Below, one piece after another: positions 15,783 through 23,312 of a stretch of 23,312 bases of DNA. The translations under genes and the position numbers were made by a program. The notes under the pieces were generated by a model. The model did no database searches and was not told the origin of the DNA. It worked only from the letters and a program-made list of their open reading frames with translations. How positions within the stretch are numbered: position 1 is the stretch's first letter; each line of letters opens with the position of its first letter. The stretch is from Pelagilacustribacter hypolimneticus (lineage in GTDB: Bacteria; Pseudomonadota; Alphaproteobacteria; Pelagibacterales; Pelagibacteraceae). The stretch spans positions 1 to 23,312 of the forward strand of contig CBDDXH010000010.1 in the NCBI GenBank assembly GCA_965235125.1, given 5' to 3'.

Positions 15783-17195
15783 TTAAGTTCCAACTTTATA
15801 TAATCTAATCATATTAGTCATATTGGCATGACCAAATGGCAAACCTGCAGTAATAATAACTAAGTCATTTTTTTTTATTGATTTATCTTTTTTGATAAGC
15901 AGTTTTGAAATATTCATCATTTCTGACCAGTTTTTAGCATCTTTACTATTTATTGACTGGACACCCCACAATAAACTTGTTTGTCGACAAATATTTATGT
16001 TTGGAGAAATTGTTATTATTTTTACTGATGGCCTCATTGTAGAAACAAGTTTTGCCGTACTACCAGAATTTGAAAAGGCAATAATAGCTTTTACATTTGG
16101 ATTATAAGCAAGATCTTTAACTGATAGCACAATTGATTTTATCGGGTCTTTTTTGATATCGACTTTATTTTTAAAGTCTTCAATATGTTCTTTCTTATAT
16201 TTTTCCGTTGAAATAATAGTTTTGTTCATTGCTCTAACCGTTTCAGCAGGGTATTTTCCAATTGCTGTTTCAGCTGAAAGCATAACTACATCTGCTCCTT
16301 GGAAAATAGCTGTGGCTATATCATTAACCTCAGCTCGTGTAGGGTTATTATTTTCAATCATACTTTCTAACATTTGAGTTGCAACGATTACTGGTCTTGC
16401 AAATTGAGAGCATTTTTTTATTATTTCTAGTTGCTTTTGCGGAACATCACTATGACCAATATCTATAGCAAGATCTCCTCTAGCTACCATGACAGCATCG
16501 GAAGCTTTAATAATTTCATCAATATTTTTAAGAGCAGTTTTGTTTTCGATTTTAGAAATGATACCCATATCTTTATTTATTAATTTTCTAGCTTCAGCGA
16601 TTAATTTAGTATTTTGAATATAAGATAAAGCAATCCAATTGCAGTTAAGTTTTTTTGCTATTTTAATGTCAGCCTTATCTTTTCGAGTTAGATTATTAAA
16701 AGGCATAAAAAATTTTTGAAGGTGTACGCTCTTATTACTTCTAATGATACAGCTCGTACTCTGGCAGATGGTTAATATACCATTTTTTATTTTTTTTATG
16801 ATTTTAAAAGAAAATTTTCCATCGTCTAATAATATTTTATTACCTATTTTTAATTTTTTTAAAATTAAAGGATAAGGAAAGCAAACTCTATTTTGATCAC
16901 CGATAAGTTTATTTGTATCGAATTTAAATTTTTGATTATGTTTTATATTTATAAAATCAGTATTTATTTTTCCAATTCTTAATTTTACCCCCTGTAAATC
17001 CGCAATAATTGATAATCTTTTATTTAGTTTTTTTTCTATATTTCTTATAATTGAAACTATTTTTTGTATGCCCGATGTATTATGACTAAAATTAATTCTA
17101 AAAGCATCTACACCAGATTTAACAAGTGTTTTTAATTTGTTTTCTGAAAATATAGCTGGACCTAGAGTAGCAATAATTTTAGCTTTTTTTTCCAT
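15783..17195 (-). CDS. pyk: Pyruvate kinase, divergent
   Basis: Pyruvate kinase converts phosphoenolpyruvate and ADP to pyruvate and ATP. At 470 residues it is normal length. Key residues are present: RINFSH (Arg33, Asn35), the Lys/Glu pair in ISKIENK (Lys215, Glu217), ARGDLAI with Asp241, and VATQMLESM with Thr273, followed by TRAEVNDIATA and LSAETAIGKYP. The C-terminal allosteric-type domain ends ITAGLPFGHANMTNMIRL. Two usual motifs differ: DLQGPK is DLQGVK, and the KGVNLPG-type loop before the second barrel half reads LQKFFMPFNNLT. Catalysis should be retained; regulation may differ. It is transcribed alone or ahead of the sugar dehydrogenase, and completes the lower glycolytic route begun by gap in this window. 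Confidence 0.92.
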   Translation of the reverse strand: MEKKAKIIATLGPAIFSENKLKTLVKSGVDAFRINFSHNTSGIQKIVSIIRNIEKKLNKRLSIIADLQGVKLRIGKINTDFINIKHNQKFKFDTNKLIGDQNRVCFPYPLILKKLKIGNKILLDDGKFSFKIIKKIKNGILTICQSTSCIIRSNKSVHLQKFFMPFNNLTRKDKADIKIAKKLNCNWIALSYIQNTKLIAEARKLINKDMGIISKIENKTALKNIDEIIKASDAVMVARGDLAIDIGHSDVPQKQLEIIKKCSQFARPVIVATQMLESMIENNNPTRAEVNDIATAIFQGADVVMLSAETAIGKYPAETVRAMNKTIISTEKYKKEHIEDFKNKVDIKKDPIKSIVLSVKDLAYNPNVKAIIAFSNSGSTAKLVSTMRPSVKIITISPNINICRQTSLLWGVQSINSKDAKNWSEMMNISKLLIKKDKSIKKNDLVIITAGLPFGHANMTNMIRLYKVGT

Positions 17196-17215
17196 AAATT
17201 GAAGATTGTAAAGTT

Positions 17216-17224
17216 ATAATATCA
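17216..17224 (-). promoter_or_regulatory. Candidate extended -10 promoter of pyk
   Basis: On the minus strand TGATATTAT gives an extended -10 (TATTAT, five of six to consensus) about 20 bases before the pyk ATG. The matching -35 (GTGTTA at 17 bases) is weak. A start near 17209 would leave a very short leader with no Shine-Dalgarno site. Confidence 0.3.
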
Positions 17225-17276
17225 CTTTTTTATTAAAATAACACTTCACCATCATTAAGAGAGTTATATATTTAAA

Positions 17277-17304
17277 AGAATCTAAAGTTTAATTATCAGA
17301 TTCT
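17277..17304 (-). terminator. Possible weak terminator of the BASS gene
   Basis: On the minus strand AGAATCT and AGATTCT form a seven-pair stem with a 14-base loop, followed by TTTT. The stem includes the TAG stop of the symporter gene. The low G+C content and large loop make it weak. Confidence 0.3.
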
Positions 17305-18150
17305 AGATAGTTTTTTTGACAATAAAAACAAACATTATAGAGGTAATAAACATTATTAAAGAGTAAGCAGCAGTTGGAATCATGAAAGTGATTCCATCAA
17401 ACATTTGTGTTGCCACAAATATTGCAAGTGTTCCATTTTGAAGTCCACATTCTAGAGAAATACATTTTCTTTGTTCTATTCCAGAGACAAAATATTTAGC
17501 AAAATAATATCCAGCGAACATCATAGTAATATTAAGTATTAATGAAATTTTTCCAGCTTGAACAATAAAATTTAAAATCATATCCCACTCTTCGATGTAA
17601 ATTGCCAAAAAAACTATAGCAAAACAAATTACAGATAATCTTTGAATTAATAAGGTATTTTTTTCAATAAATTCTGTTGCTAATTTTCTAATGATCATTC
17701 CTAATATAACTGGAAATGTCACAACCATGAACATCTTCAAAGAAATTTCAATCATCGATATGTTATTATTAAAATTTGAAAAATTTAGAAGTTCTGCAGA
17801 CTTAAGTATTACGAATGGAACAGAAAAAATACTTAACAAACTAATTATTGCTGTTAATGAGATTGAAGCCCAACATCACCATTTGCAAATTTAGTCAGCA
17901 CGTTAGATGTTACACCTCCTGGCGCTGCAGCTAAAATCATAACTCCCATGGCCATTTCTAAAGGAGTATTTAATATTTTTATTAAAATAAAAGCAACGAT
18001 GGGAAGTAAAATAACTTGAAAAATAAATCCAACAACGAAATCTTTTGGATTTTTTACCACTCTAGAAAAATCTTTTAAAGTTAGACCTAATCCAAGTCCT
18101 AACATAATAAGAGCTAGTGCGATTGGGGCAATTTTTGTTGCTATTTCCAT
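17303..18150 (-). pseudogene. BASS-family sodium-dependent symporter, frameshifted
   Basis: Two adjacent frames together encode one bile acid:sodium symporter (BASS) family protein. The first part (18150 down to the stop at 17854) begins MEIATKIAPIALALIMLGLGLG and has AAAPGGVTSNVLTKFANGDVG. The second (open from about 17880 to 17303) continues SISLTAIISLLSIFSVPF and ends with the family motif ECGLQNGTLAI. Inserting one T after GGGCTT on the minus strand (plus-strand GATTGAAGCCC read as GATTGAAAGCCC, about 17865-17868) restores one frame of about 282 residues, near the family's usual length. The rest of both halves looks intact, so the break is recent or is a sequencing/assembly error. If functional, it would import an organic acid or sterol-like anion with sodium; the true substrate is unknown. 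A good promoter lies upstream. Confidence 0.8.
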
Positions 18151-18171
18151 TTTGTTTTATTAACAAACTTC

Positions 18172-18214
18172 ATGTTCTAAAAGTCAATTATCATTTTCTA
18201 TTATACCAGAACAT
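18172..18214. promoter_or_regulatory. Inverted repeat flanking the BASS promoter
   Basis: ATGTTCT (18172-18178) and AGAACAT (18208-18214) form a 7-base inverted repeat. The right half abuts the extended -10 and the left half falls in the leader, with centres 36 bases apart. It could be a pair of half-sites for a repressor. Chance is possible, but these repeats are richer in G+C than the surroundings. Confidence 0.25.
18200..18208 (-). promoter_or_regulatory. Extended -10 promoter of the BASS gene
   Basis: On the minus strand TGGTATAAT combines a perfect TATAAT with the TGN extension, about 50 bases before the ATG at 18150. No convincing -35 is seen, as is allowed for extended -10 promoters. 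Transcription would start near 18193. Confidence 0.45.
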
Positions 18215-18321
18215 ATAAAATAACTTAGTATTTTTAAGCTTAATTATCCATTTTTAAAAAATTTTATATTTTTTAATTATTTAATCTTATCTAATGAAAT
18301 GATTTGATGTAACGATTTTGA

Positions 18322-19290
18322 TTATTTACCAGCTAGTTCTTTATAAATATTATTTATTCTATAAATTTCGTTTGCAGTATTAAAATAGCATTCATATTCA
18401 ATTTCATCAGGTGTTACATCGCAGTGGTAGTGACCAGCTTCTTGTCTATTTTTATAGGAATGAAAATGAGTATGTTCACCAGATTCTCTTAGATTTAAAT
18501 TTCCACCTGTTGGATCGCCAGTCCAAAAGACACTATAACACTGAAGTTCTGATCCCATCGGTTGATAAAACTGAAGAAAGTCTTTTACACATTTCATTTG
18601 TTTTGAGTCATAATATTCATGCTTAATATCAGCATAATCTGGTTGAACGTGGCCTTTTATTTTTCCTTTTAAAACTCTGAACACACCAGCCATTCCAATA
18701 TGTTCACTTTTATTTTTAATTTTTAAATTTTCGATTAAAGAAGCTCTAATTGATTGAGTTAACGAACCTTGCTCGCCAATTCTTCCATGAATAAGAATTT
18801 TAATAACTTTACTTTTTTTTCCATCTGTATAAAAAACGTTACCAAGGCCACCATGTTTAGTTGCACTATATTCTTTAGATATACATTCTTTTTTTTTTCC
18901 AACCATAGCAATTATAGATTTAGATTCTTTGGTCATAAAATTATCGTTTATAACAAGCTCTCCACAATGGCCATCAAGACAAGACATTGCACCAGAGCCA
19001 GCACCAAAAGCATATGAATGTTCTGAACCGATTTGTTTTCCAATTTCTTTAAAATCAAATTCTGCTCCGATATATCTTTTATCATGCATGTAGGGTTCTC
19101 CGCCAACATCTGTTATTTTTTGGTTACCAGACATTCCTTCAGCAGGACAATCCCACTTTTTTAAATTTGGACAATCAACAACAGAAACACTTACTTTCCT
19201 AAAGTTTTTAGATAGACCTTTTTGTAAAGCTTCACCTATATTATCTAGAGAAACTTTTTTAAAATTAGCTTTTTCAATTGTTAATTTCAT
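18322..19290 (-). CDS. C11orf54/DUF1907-type zinc ester hydrolase homologue
   Basis: A 322-residue cytoplasmic protein resembling the human C11orf54 (PTD012) family, whose member is described as a zinc protein with ester hydrolase activity. The metal motif HxHx9H is present as His275-Phe-His277 and His287, within EHTHFHSYKNRQEAGHYHCD, followed by the family-like VTPDEIEYECYFNTANEIYRI. Extra histidines at 273 and 289 make the site unusually His-rich. Other conserved-looking parts are DCPNLKKWDCPAEGMSG, VGGEPYMHD, FGAGSGAMSCLDGHCGELVIN and GGLGNVFYTDGK. The physiological substrate is not known. It lies 43 bases after the Gfo/Idh/MocA gene on the same strand, a likely operon. Confidence 0.75.
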   Translation of the reverse strand: MKLTIEKANFKKVSLDNIGEALQKGLSKNFRKVSVSVVDCPNLKKWDCPAEGMSGNQKITDVGGEPYMHDKRYIGAEFDFKEIGKQIGSEHSYAFGAGSGAMSCLDGHCGELVINDNFMTKESKSIIAMVGKKKECISKEYSATKHGGLGNVFYTDGKKSKVIKILIHGRIGEQGSLTQSIRASLIENLKIKNKSEHIGMAGVFRVLKGKIKGHVQPDYADIKHEYYDSKQMKCVKDFLQFYQPMGSELQCYSVFWTGDPTGGNLNLRESGEHTHFHSYKNRQEAGHYHCDVTPDEIEYECYFNTANEIYRINNIYKELAGK

Positions 19291-19333
19291 GAAATTTAAT
19301 TCTATTTATTTGAAATACTTACATTGTCAATAA

Positions 19334-20368
19334 TTAAATTTTAATTTTCTTTCCATTTTTTGCACTTCGTTTTATTGCTTCAAAGATTTTAAGCGACATT
19401 AAACCATCATCACCACTTACAATAGGTTTGCTTTTTTTTGAGACCACATCACACAAATGTTCAATTTGATTAACCAATGTATTTGTACTTAATTTCATAT
19501 TTTCTTTTTTATAAAAAATTTTTTTCCACCAACTTCCTTCACCTTTGTTGTACCAATATTTTATATTAGGAAACTGAATAGATCCTTTTGTTCCTCCAAT
19601 ATAATATGCGGATTGATTGGTAATTGGGTAGGCAGGGTTTTCCCCTGCGGTTAATTCGTAACTCCAAGGTGAGACAATGGTATCTGATATATTTAAATTA
19701 CATAAAGCTCCGGATTTAAGAACAAGATTGACAATCGCTGTATCTTCAACTTTATGTTTTCTAAATAAATTCGAAGTCATGGCTTGAACATATTTTACTG
19801 GACCAAGTAAATAGCAAAGCAGATCGAGATCGTGAACTAGATTTATTCCTAAAGGCCCGCCACCTTTTTGTATTCTCCATTTTTTTTTAAAATATTCTTT
19901 ATGTTTATAAAGCCAGCATATGATATTTACTGAAACAATTCTGCCAAATTGACCTTTGTCAATTTTTTTTTTAACAGATGTTATTATTGAATTGTGCCTT
20001 CTATGATAACCAATAAGAAGAGGGGTCTTATTTTTTTTTGAGCTATTTATAATTTTTTTTGCAGAAAAAATATTATCTGAAATAGGTTTTTCCAACAATA
20101 TAGGTATTTTTAATTTTAAAAAGAATAACGCATTGTGTTTATGAAATTGACTAGGAGTTGCGATGATAACTGCATCCGGTCGATTTGTTAACAGTTCTTT
20201 TGAATTATTATAGAAAGGAATGTTAAATTTCTTAGCATGAATTTTTAATTTTTTATTTACATCGACGATTGAGTGCAACTTTGCCTTTTTTGAATTTTGC
20301 ATTGCTTTAAGGTGCTGCATACCCATTAAACCCAAACCGATAATTGAAATTTTAATTTTTTTATTCAT
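19334..20368 (-). CDS. Gfo/Idh/MocA-family NAD(P)-dependent oxidoreductase
   Basis: A 344-residue cytoplasmic dehydrogenase of the glucose-fructose oxidoreductase/inositol dehydrogenase family. The N-terminal Rossmann motif GLGLMG is at 11-16, followed by the family's IIATPSQFH and the EKP motif (93-95, LLEKPIS). The substrate-binding segment GGGPLGINLVHDLDLLCYLLG (169-189) supplies the usual His/Asp pair. The members oxidise or reduce sugars, inositols or related polyols; the substrate cannot be told from sequence. It is divergently oriented from the PanE-like gene across 101 bases and is followed on its own strand by the C11orf54-type gene. Confidence 0.88.
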   Translation of the reverse strand: MNKKIKISIIGLGLMGMQHLKAMQNSKKAKLHSIVDVNKKLKIHAKKFNIPFYNNSKELLTNRPDAVIIATPSQFHKHNALFFLKLKIPILLEKPISDNIFSAKKIINSSKKNKTPLLIGYHRRHNSIITSVKKKIDKGQFGRIVSVNIICWLYKHKEYFKKKWRIQKGGGPLGINLVHDLDLLCYLLGPVKYVQAMTSNLFRKHKVEDTAIVNLVLKSGALCNLNISDTIVSPWSYELTAGENPAYPITNQSAYYIGGTKGSIQFPNIKYWYNKGEGSWWKKIFYKKENMKLSTNTLVNQIEHLCDVVSKKSKPIVSGDDGLMSLKIFEAIKRSAKNGKKIKI

Positions 20369-20469
20369 AATTTTTATATTCAGAACTACTACTTTTGTAT
20401 TTATTTTAAAATGAAAAAAGTTGAAACCATTGTCAAAGTAAGTTAATTAAAACTCCATAGAAAAAAAAT

Positions 20470-21411
20470 ATGATTAACAAAAATGTAAAAGTAGCTGTGC
20501 TTGGCGCAGGAGCGATGGGTTGTTTGTTTGGAGGTCTATTAGCCGAAAAAGGTTTAAATGTAGTTTTAATTGATGTTTGGAAAGATCATGTTGATGCTAT
20601 TAATAAAAATGGATTAAAAATGGATGGTCAAGGTGGTGATAGATTCATAAAAATCAAAGCAACTATAGATCCAAAATCCTTAGGTACAGTCGATGTAATT
20701 ATTATCATGTGTAAAGCAACAGCTTTAGAGCAAGCTTTATTAAATGCTAAAAATATAATTGGAGACAAAACTGTTTTAATGTCTTTTCAAAACGGTATTG
20801 GTCACGAAGCTATAATGCAAAAAATTGCTGGCAAAGATAAAGTTTTAGGTGGAACTACAACACAAGCTTCAAATATTTTAGGTCCTGGCAATATTAAAAA
20901 TCATGCATCATTACCTTCATGGATCGGTGAATACGAAGGTGGAATGAGTGATAGAGTAAAAGATTTAGCCGAAACCTTTACAGCGCATGGATTAGAAACA
21001 ATTGCATCTGACAATGTTAAGAAAAAAAAATGGATGAAATTATTTGCTTTAACTGCAGTAGGCCCCTTGTCAGCAATTTTTGATATGCATCACACAGAAC
21101 TATATATAACTAATAAAGAAAGTAAATTAGCCAGAGAACTTGGAAAACAGATTATTTTAGAGACAAGAAAAGTTGCCCAAGCAGATGGTGTCGAAGTGTC
21201 AGAAGACGAATGTTTAGAAATGTTTCATAAAATTGTTGACTCCAATCAAACCAATAAATCATCAATGGCTTTTGATATTCAATATAAAAGAAAAAGTGAA
21301 ATTGATTTTATAAACGGTTCAGTATCTAAAATAGGAAAAAAGCACGGAGTTCCAACCCCTTTAAACGACATGCTTTATAAAATTATTAAAGTAAAAGAGG
21401 GTGTATTTTAA
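20470..21411 (+). CDS. Ketopantoate reductase (PanE/ApbA) family protein, altered active site
   Basis: A 313-residue NAD(P)-dependent reductase of the PanE/ApbA family. It has GAGAMG at 12-17, Asn108 in SFQNGIGH, the active-site Lys190 in KKWMKLF, and the C-terminal SSMAFDIQYKRKSEIDFINGS with Ser264/265 and Glu277. Measured against E. coli PanE (Lys176-x3-Asn180-x3-Asn184), the two Asn residues that help hold pantoate are Leu194 and Gly198 here (KLFALTAVGPLSAI). It therefore probably reduces another 2-keto or 3-hydroxy acid, and I give no panE symbol. It heads a plus-strand group with a PhyH-type oxygenase and a permease, suggesting a catabolic pathway. Confidence 0.85.
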   Translation: MINKNVKVAVLGAGAMGCLFGGLLAEKGLNVVLIDVWKDHVDAINKNGLKMDGQGGDRFIKIKATIDPKSLGTVDVIIIMCKATALEQALLNAKNIIGDKTVLMSFQNGIGHEAIMQKIAGKDKVLGGTTTQASNILGPGNIKNHASLPSWIGEYEGGMSDRVKDLAETFTAHGLETIASDNVKKKKWMKLFALTAVGPLSAIFDMHHTELYITNKESKLARELGKQIILETRKVAQADGVEVSEDECLEMFHKIVDSNQTNKSSMAFDIQYKRKSEIDFINGSVSKIGKKHGVPTPLNDMLYKIIKVKEGVF

Positions 21412-21475
21412 TAAACATTTATTTAAGCCCTATAAATATTATTGAATTTAACATTGGTTAACGTAAATTAGTTTT

Positions 21476-22459
21476 ATGCCACTGAACCTTAAGTCTCAAT
21501 TTGAAAAACAAGGCTTTCTAGTTGTTAGAAATGTTTTAGATTTTAATTTTGATTTAAAGCCAATCCTTAATGATATGGAATTTATAATGAATAGGTTAAT
21601 AGATAAATTCGTTCCAAAAAGAAATAAACCTAAAGTTTTCAAATTTAATTTTTGGAAAAAATATACTTTTTTATCAAAACTTAACATCGATGATTTTGAC
21701 CAATATTTTAATATCAGACCACCAAAAGAAAAAATCAAAAAAGATTCTGAATACTTTGCCTCTCAATCAGTTTGGAATTTAATCAAAAATAATAAAATTT
21801 TAGATGTTATTGAAAAAATAATTGGACCAGAAATTTTAGCTAACCCAGTCCAAAATTCTAGAATTAAACAACCTGAAAAGTTTTTAAGCAAGAACACCGT
21901 TCATGATGGATTAAGTGGAAGAACACCTTGGCATCAAGATGCTGGAGTTTTGTCTAGGCAAGGTCAAAAATATACAGATTTAATTACATGTTGGATTCCT
22001 TTTACAAATACCAATACTAAAAATGGATGCATGTTATCTGTCTCAGGCCTGCACAAAAAAGGTTTATTTAATCATGAAGTAGGTAATAAAGGTCAAGCTC
22101 AAATTAAAAATAGCGAATTATTAGATAAACTATCTACAACTGCGCTTGAAGCAAATATCGGTGATATCGTTTTACTCGGTAAACATACTGTTCATTGTTC
22201 TTTACCAAATAATTCTAATAATTTTAGAATAAGTATGGATTTAAGATATCATAAAGCTGGTCAGCCATCTGGCCGTGATTTATTGCCAAGTTTTTATGTC
22301 AGAAGTAAAAATAAAAAGAATATTTCTGTAATTAGTTATAAAGAATGGTTGGCAATTTGGCACAAAAAGATTACCAAGTGTGTTCCTAAAAAATATACTT
22401 TTAAATATAAAATTCCTACATTTAAAAATAATAAAAGAGATTTGATTAGTCTTATTTAA
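21476..22459 (+). CDS. Phytanoyl-CoA dioxygenase (PhyH)-like Fe(II)/2-oxoglutarate oxygenase
   Basis: A 327-residue protein of the PhyH superfamily, which hydroxylates diverse small molecules using Fe(II), oxygen and 2-oxoglutarate. The iron facial triad is visible: HQD at 153-155 (TPWHQDAG) and the distal His240 (HTVHCSLPN), with Arg251 (NNFRISMDLRY) as the likely 2-oxoglutarate anchor. Between them is WIPFTNTNTKNGCMLSVSGLHKKG, a typical PhyH strand-turn. The substrate is unknown; in marine bacteria this family acts on items such as ectoine, phosphonates and acyl-CoAs. Its stop overlaps the ATG of the permease (TAATG), so the two are probably translated together, which suggests that the permease moves its substrate or product. 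Confidence 0.88.
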   Translation: MPLNLKSQFEKQGFLVVRNVLDFNFDLKPILNDMEFIMNRLIDKFVPKRNKPKVFKFNFWKKYTFLSKLNIDDFDQYFNIRPPKEKIKKDSEYFASQSVWNLIKNNKILDVIEKIIGPEILANPVQNSRIKQPEKFLSKNTVHDGLSGRTPWHQDAGVLSRQGQKYTDLITCWIPFTNTNTKNGCMLSVSGLHKKGLFNHEVGNKGQAQIKNSELLDKLSTTALEANIGDIVLLGKHTVHCSLPNNSNNFRISMDLRYHKAGQPSGRDLLPSFYVRSKNKKNISVISYKEWLAIWHKKITKCVPKKYTFKYKIPTFKNNKRDLISLI

Positions 22460-23312
22460 TGAATCTTTTCAAAGAGAGAAGTTATTTTAAAGATTTTGTT
22501 TTAGCTTTATTAGGATACATATTATATGTTTTTTTTGATACTTTAAATAAAAAACTTACCGCTTCTTATCATGTTTCACAAATTATATTTATAAATACTT
22601 TTTCAGCTTTATTACCCATAATTATATTTACATATTACAAAAAAGGTTGGAGTAAATTAAAAAATGCAAATTTAAAAGTACATTTTTTTAGATCAGGTTT
22701 TATGTTTCTTGCTTTGATTTGTTTTATAACAAGTCTAGAATATTTACCTCTCGTTGTTATTTACAGCATTGCGTTTACTGCACCATTAATTCTAACTATT
22801 GGAGCAAATTTATTTTTAAATGAAAAAGTTGGTTGGCGAAGATATTCTGCGATCATTGTAGGTTTTCTCGGTGTAGTGATTTCCTTGGATCCTTTCAATG
22901 AAACTATGAATAAATATATTTTTTTAGCTTTTCTTCCTCCTATATTGGCATCATCAAGTTGGTTGATTGTTAGAAAATACAGCCAAGAAGAAAGTGTTTA
23001 TTCATTTTTATTATATGGAAAATTTTATATGATTATTTTTTCTTTATTTTTTGTTTTTAACAATTTTACTTTTATAAATTCAAAAGATCTTTTATTAAAT
23101 ATTTGCAGTGGAATGATATGGGGGCTTGGTTTAATTTGTACTTTTTATGCTGCAAAAAATTTACCTTCTTCTTTATTTGCTCCAACACATTATATTCAAA
23201 TATTTGCAGCAGCCATTATTGGCTATTTAGTATTTGGAGACATTCCTACATTAAAAAACTATTTAGGAAATATTTTAATAATAGGAGCGGGAATCTTTAT
23301 TATTATGAGAGA
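22459..23312 (+). CDS. EamA/DMT-family permease, 3' end missing
   Basis: The frame starts at the ATG in the TAATG overlap with the oxygenase gene and stays open to the window edge (284 codons). It encodes a highly hydrophobic protein of the drug/metabolite transporter superfamily with about nine or ten membrane spans in two EamA repeats. The first repeat has FDTLNKKL...FFRSGFMFLALICFITSLEYLPLVVIYSIAFTAPL and ends near GVVISLDPF; the second has LPPILASSSWLIVRKYS, then FYAAKNLPSSLFAPTHYIQI and YLVFGDIPTLKNYLGN. Very few residues should be missing, as the usual length is about 290-300. Direction and substrate are unknown; such proteins often export metabolites or import organic compounds. Confidence 0.88.
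   Translation, partial: MNLFKERSYFKDFVLALLGYILYVFFDTLNKKLTASYHVSQIIFINTFSALLPIIIFTYYKKGWSKLKNANLKVHFFRSGFMFLALICFITSLEYLPLVVIYSIAFTAPLILTIGANLFLNEKVGWRRYSAIIVGFLGVVISLDPFNETMNKYIFLAFLPPILASSSWLIVRKYSQEESVYSFLLYGKFYMIIFSLFFVFNNFTFINSKDLLLNICSGMIWGLGLICTFYAAKNLPSSLFAPTHYIQIFAAAIIGYLVFGDIPTLKNYLGNILIIGAGIFIIMR

Noticed and set aside
20369..20469. Promoters in the divergent gap (TTGAAA at 20421; TATAAA near 20375 on the minus strand)
   Set aside because: The -10 partners are poor, or leave too little room before the start codon; no reliable promoter could be chosen.
1..23312. tRNA genes, CRISPR arrays, insertion sequences, attachment sites
   Set aside because: No cloverleaf, spaced repeat array, transposase or terminal repeats were found on reading either strand.

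Overview
The window is very A+T-rich and gene-dense. Many neighbouring genes touch or overlap by 1-8 bases, and no gap between genes exceeds about 190 bases. Gene content (ntrX next to trkA/trkH, a rhizobial-type glp ABC transporter, streamlined metabolism) points to a marine alphaproteobacterium of the SAR11/Pelagibacterales type. This placement rests on composition and recognised families, not on a database search. I see no tRNA, rRNA, CRISPR array, insertion sequence or prophage.

Layout. (1) Bases 1-6385, plus strand: the 3' part of an NtrX-like regulator, then trkA, trkH, a gpsA-like dehydrogenase and glpK, separated by 2-4 bases and probably co-transcribed. (2) Bases 6386-13514, plus strand: a 187-base control region, then a complete glycerol-type ABC transporter: binding protein, two unequal ATPases, two permeases and a small DUF2160 membrane protein. 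Glyceraldehyde-3-phosphate dehydrogenase follows. A strong hairpin terminator sits between the binding-protein gene and the rest. (3) Bases 13526-15671, minus strand: an exported PQQ-type sugar dehydrogenase, a small exported Cys-containing protein and a cytochrome c. (4) Bases 15783-20368, minus strand: pyruvate kinase, a BASS-family symporter broken by a one-base frameshift, a C11orf54/DUF1907-type protein and a Gfo/Idh/MocA oxidoreductase. (5) Bases 20470-23312, plus strand: a PanE-like reductase, a phytanoyl-CoA dioxygenase-like protein and an EamA/DMT permease cut by the window edge.

How the genes fit together. The transporter, GlpK, the GpsA-like enzyme, GAPDH and pyruvate kinase form most of a route from external glycerol to pyruvate. 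No glpD, glpF, glpR or tpiA is visible. The sugar dehydrogenase and cytochrome c look like a periplasmic oxidation module. The last genes look like a small accessory set for uptake and oxidation of an unidentified organic acid or sugar derivative.

The most interesting point is the ATPase pair. One subunit has a good LSGGQ signature but no H-loop histidine. The other has good Walker A and H-loop motifs but no LSGGQ. Together they would make one competent and one degenerate ATP site.
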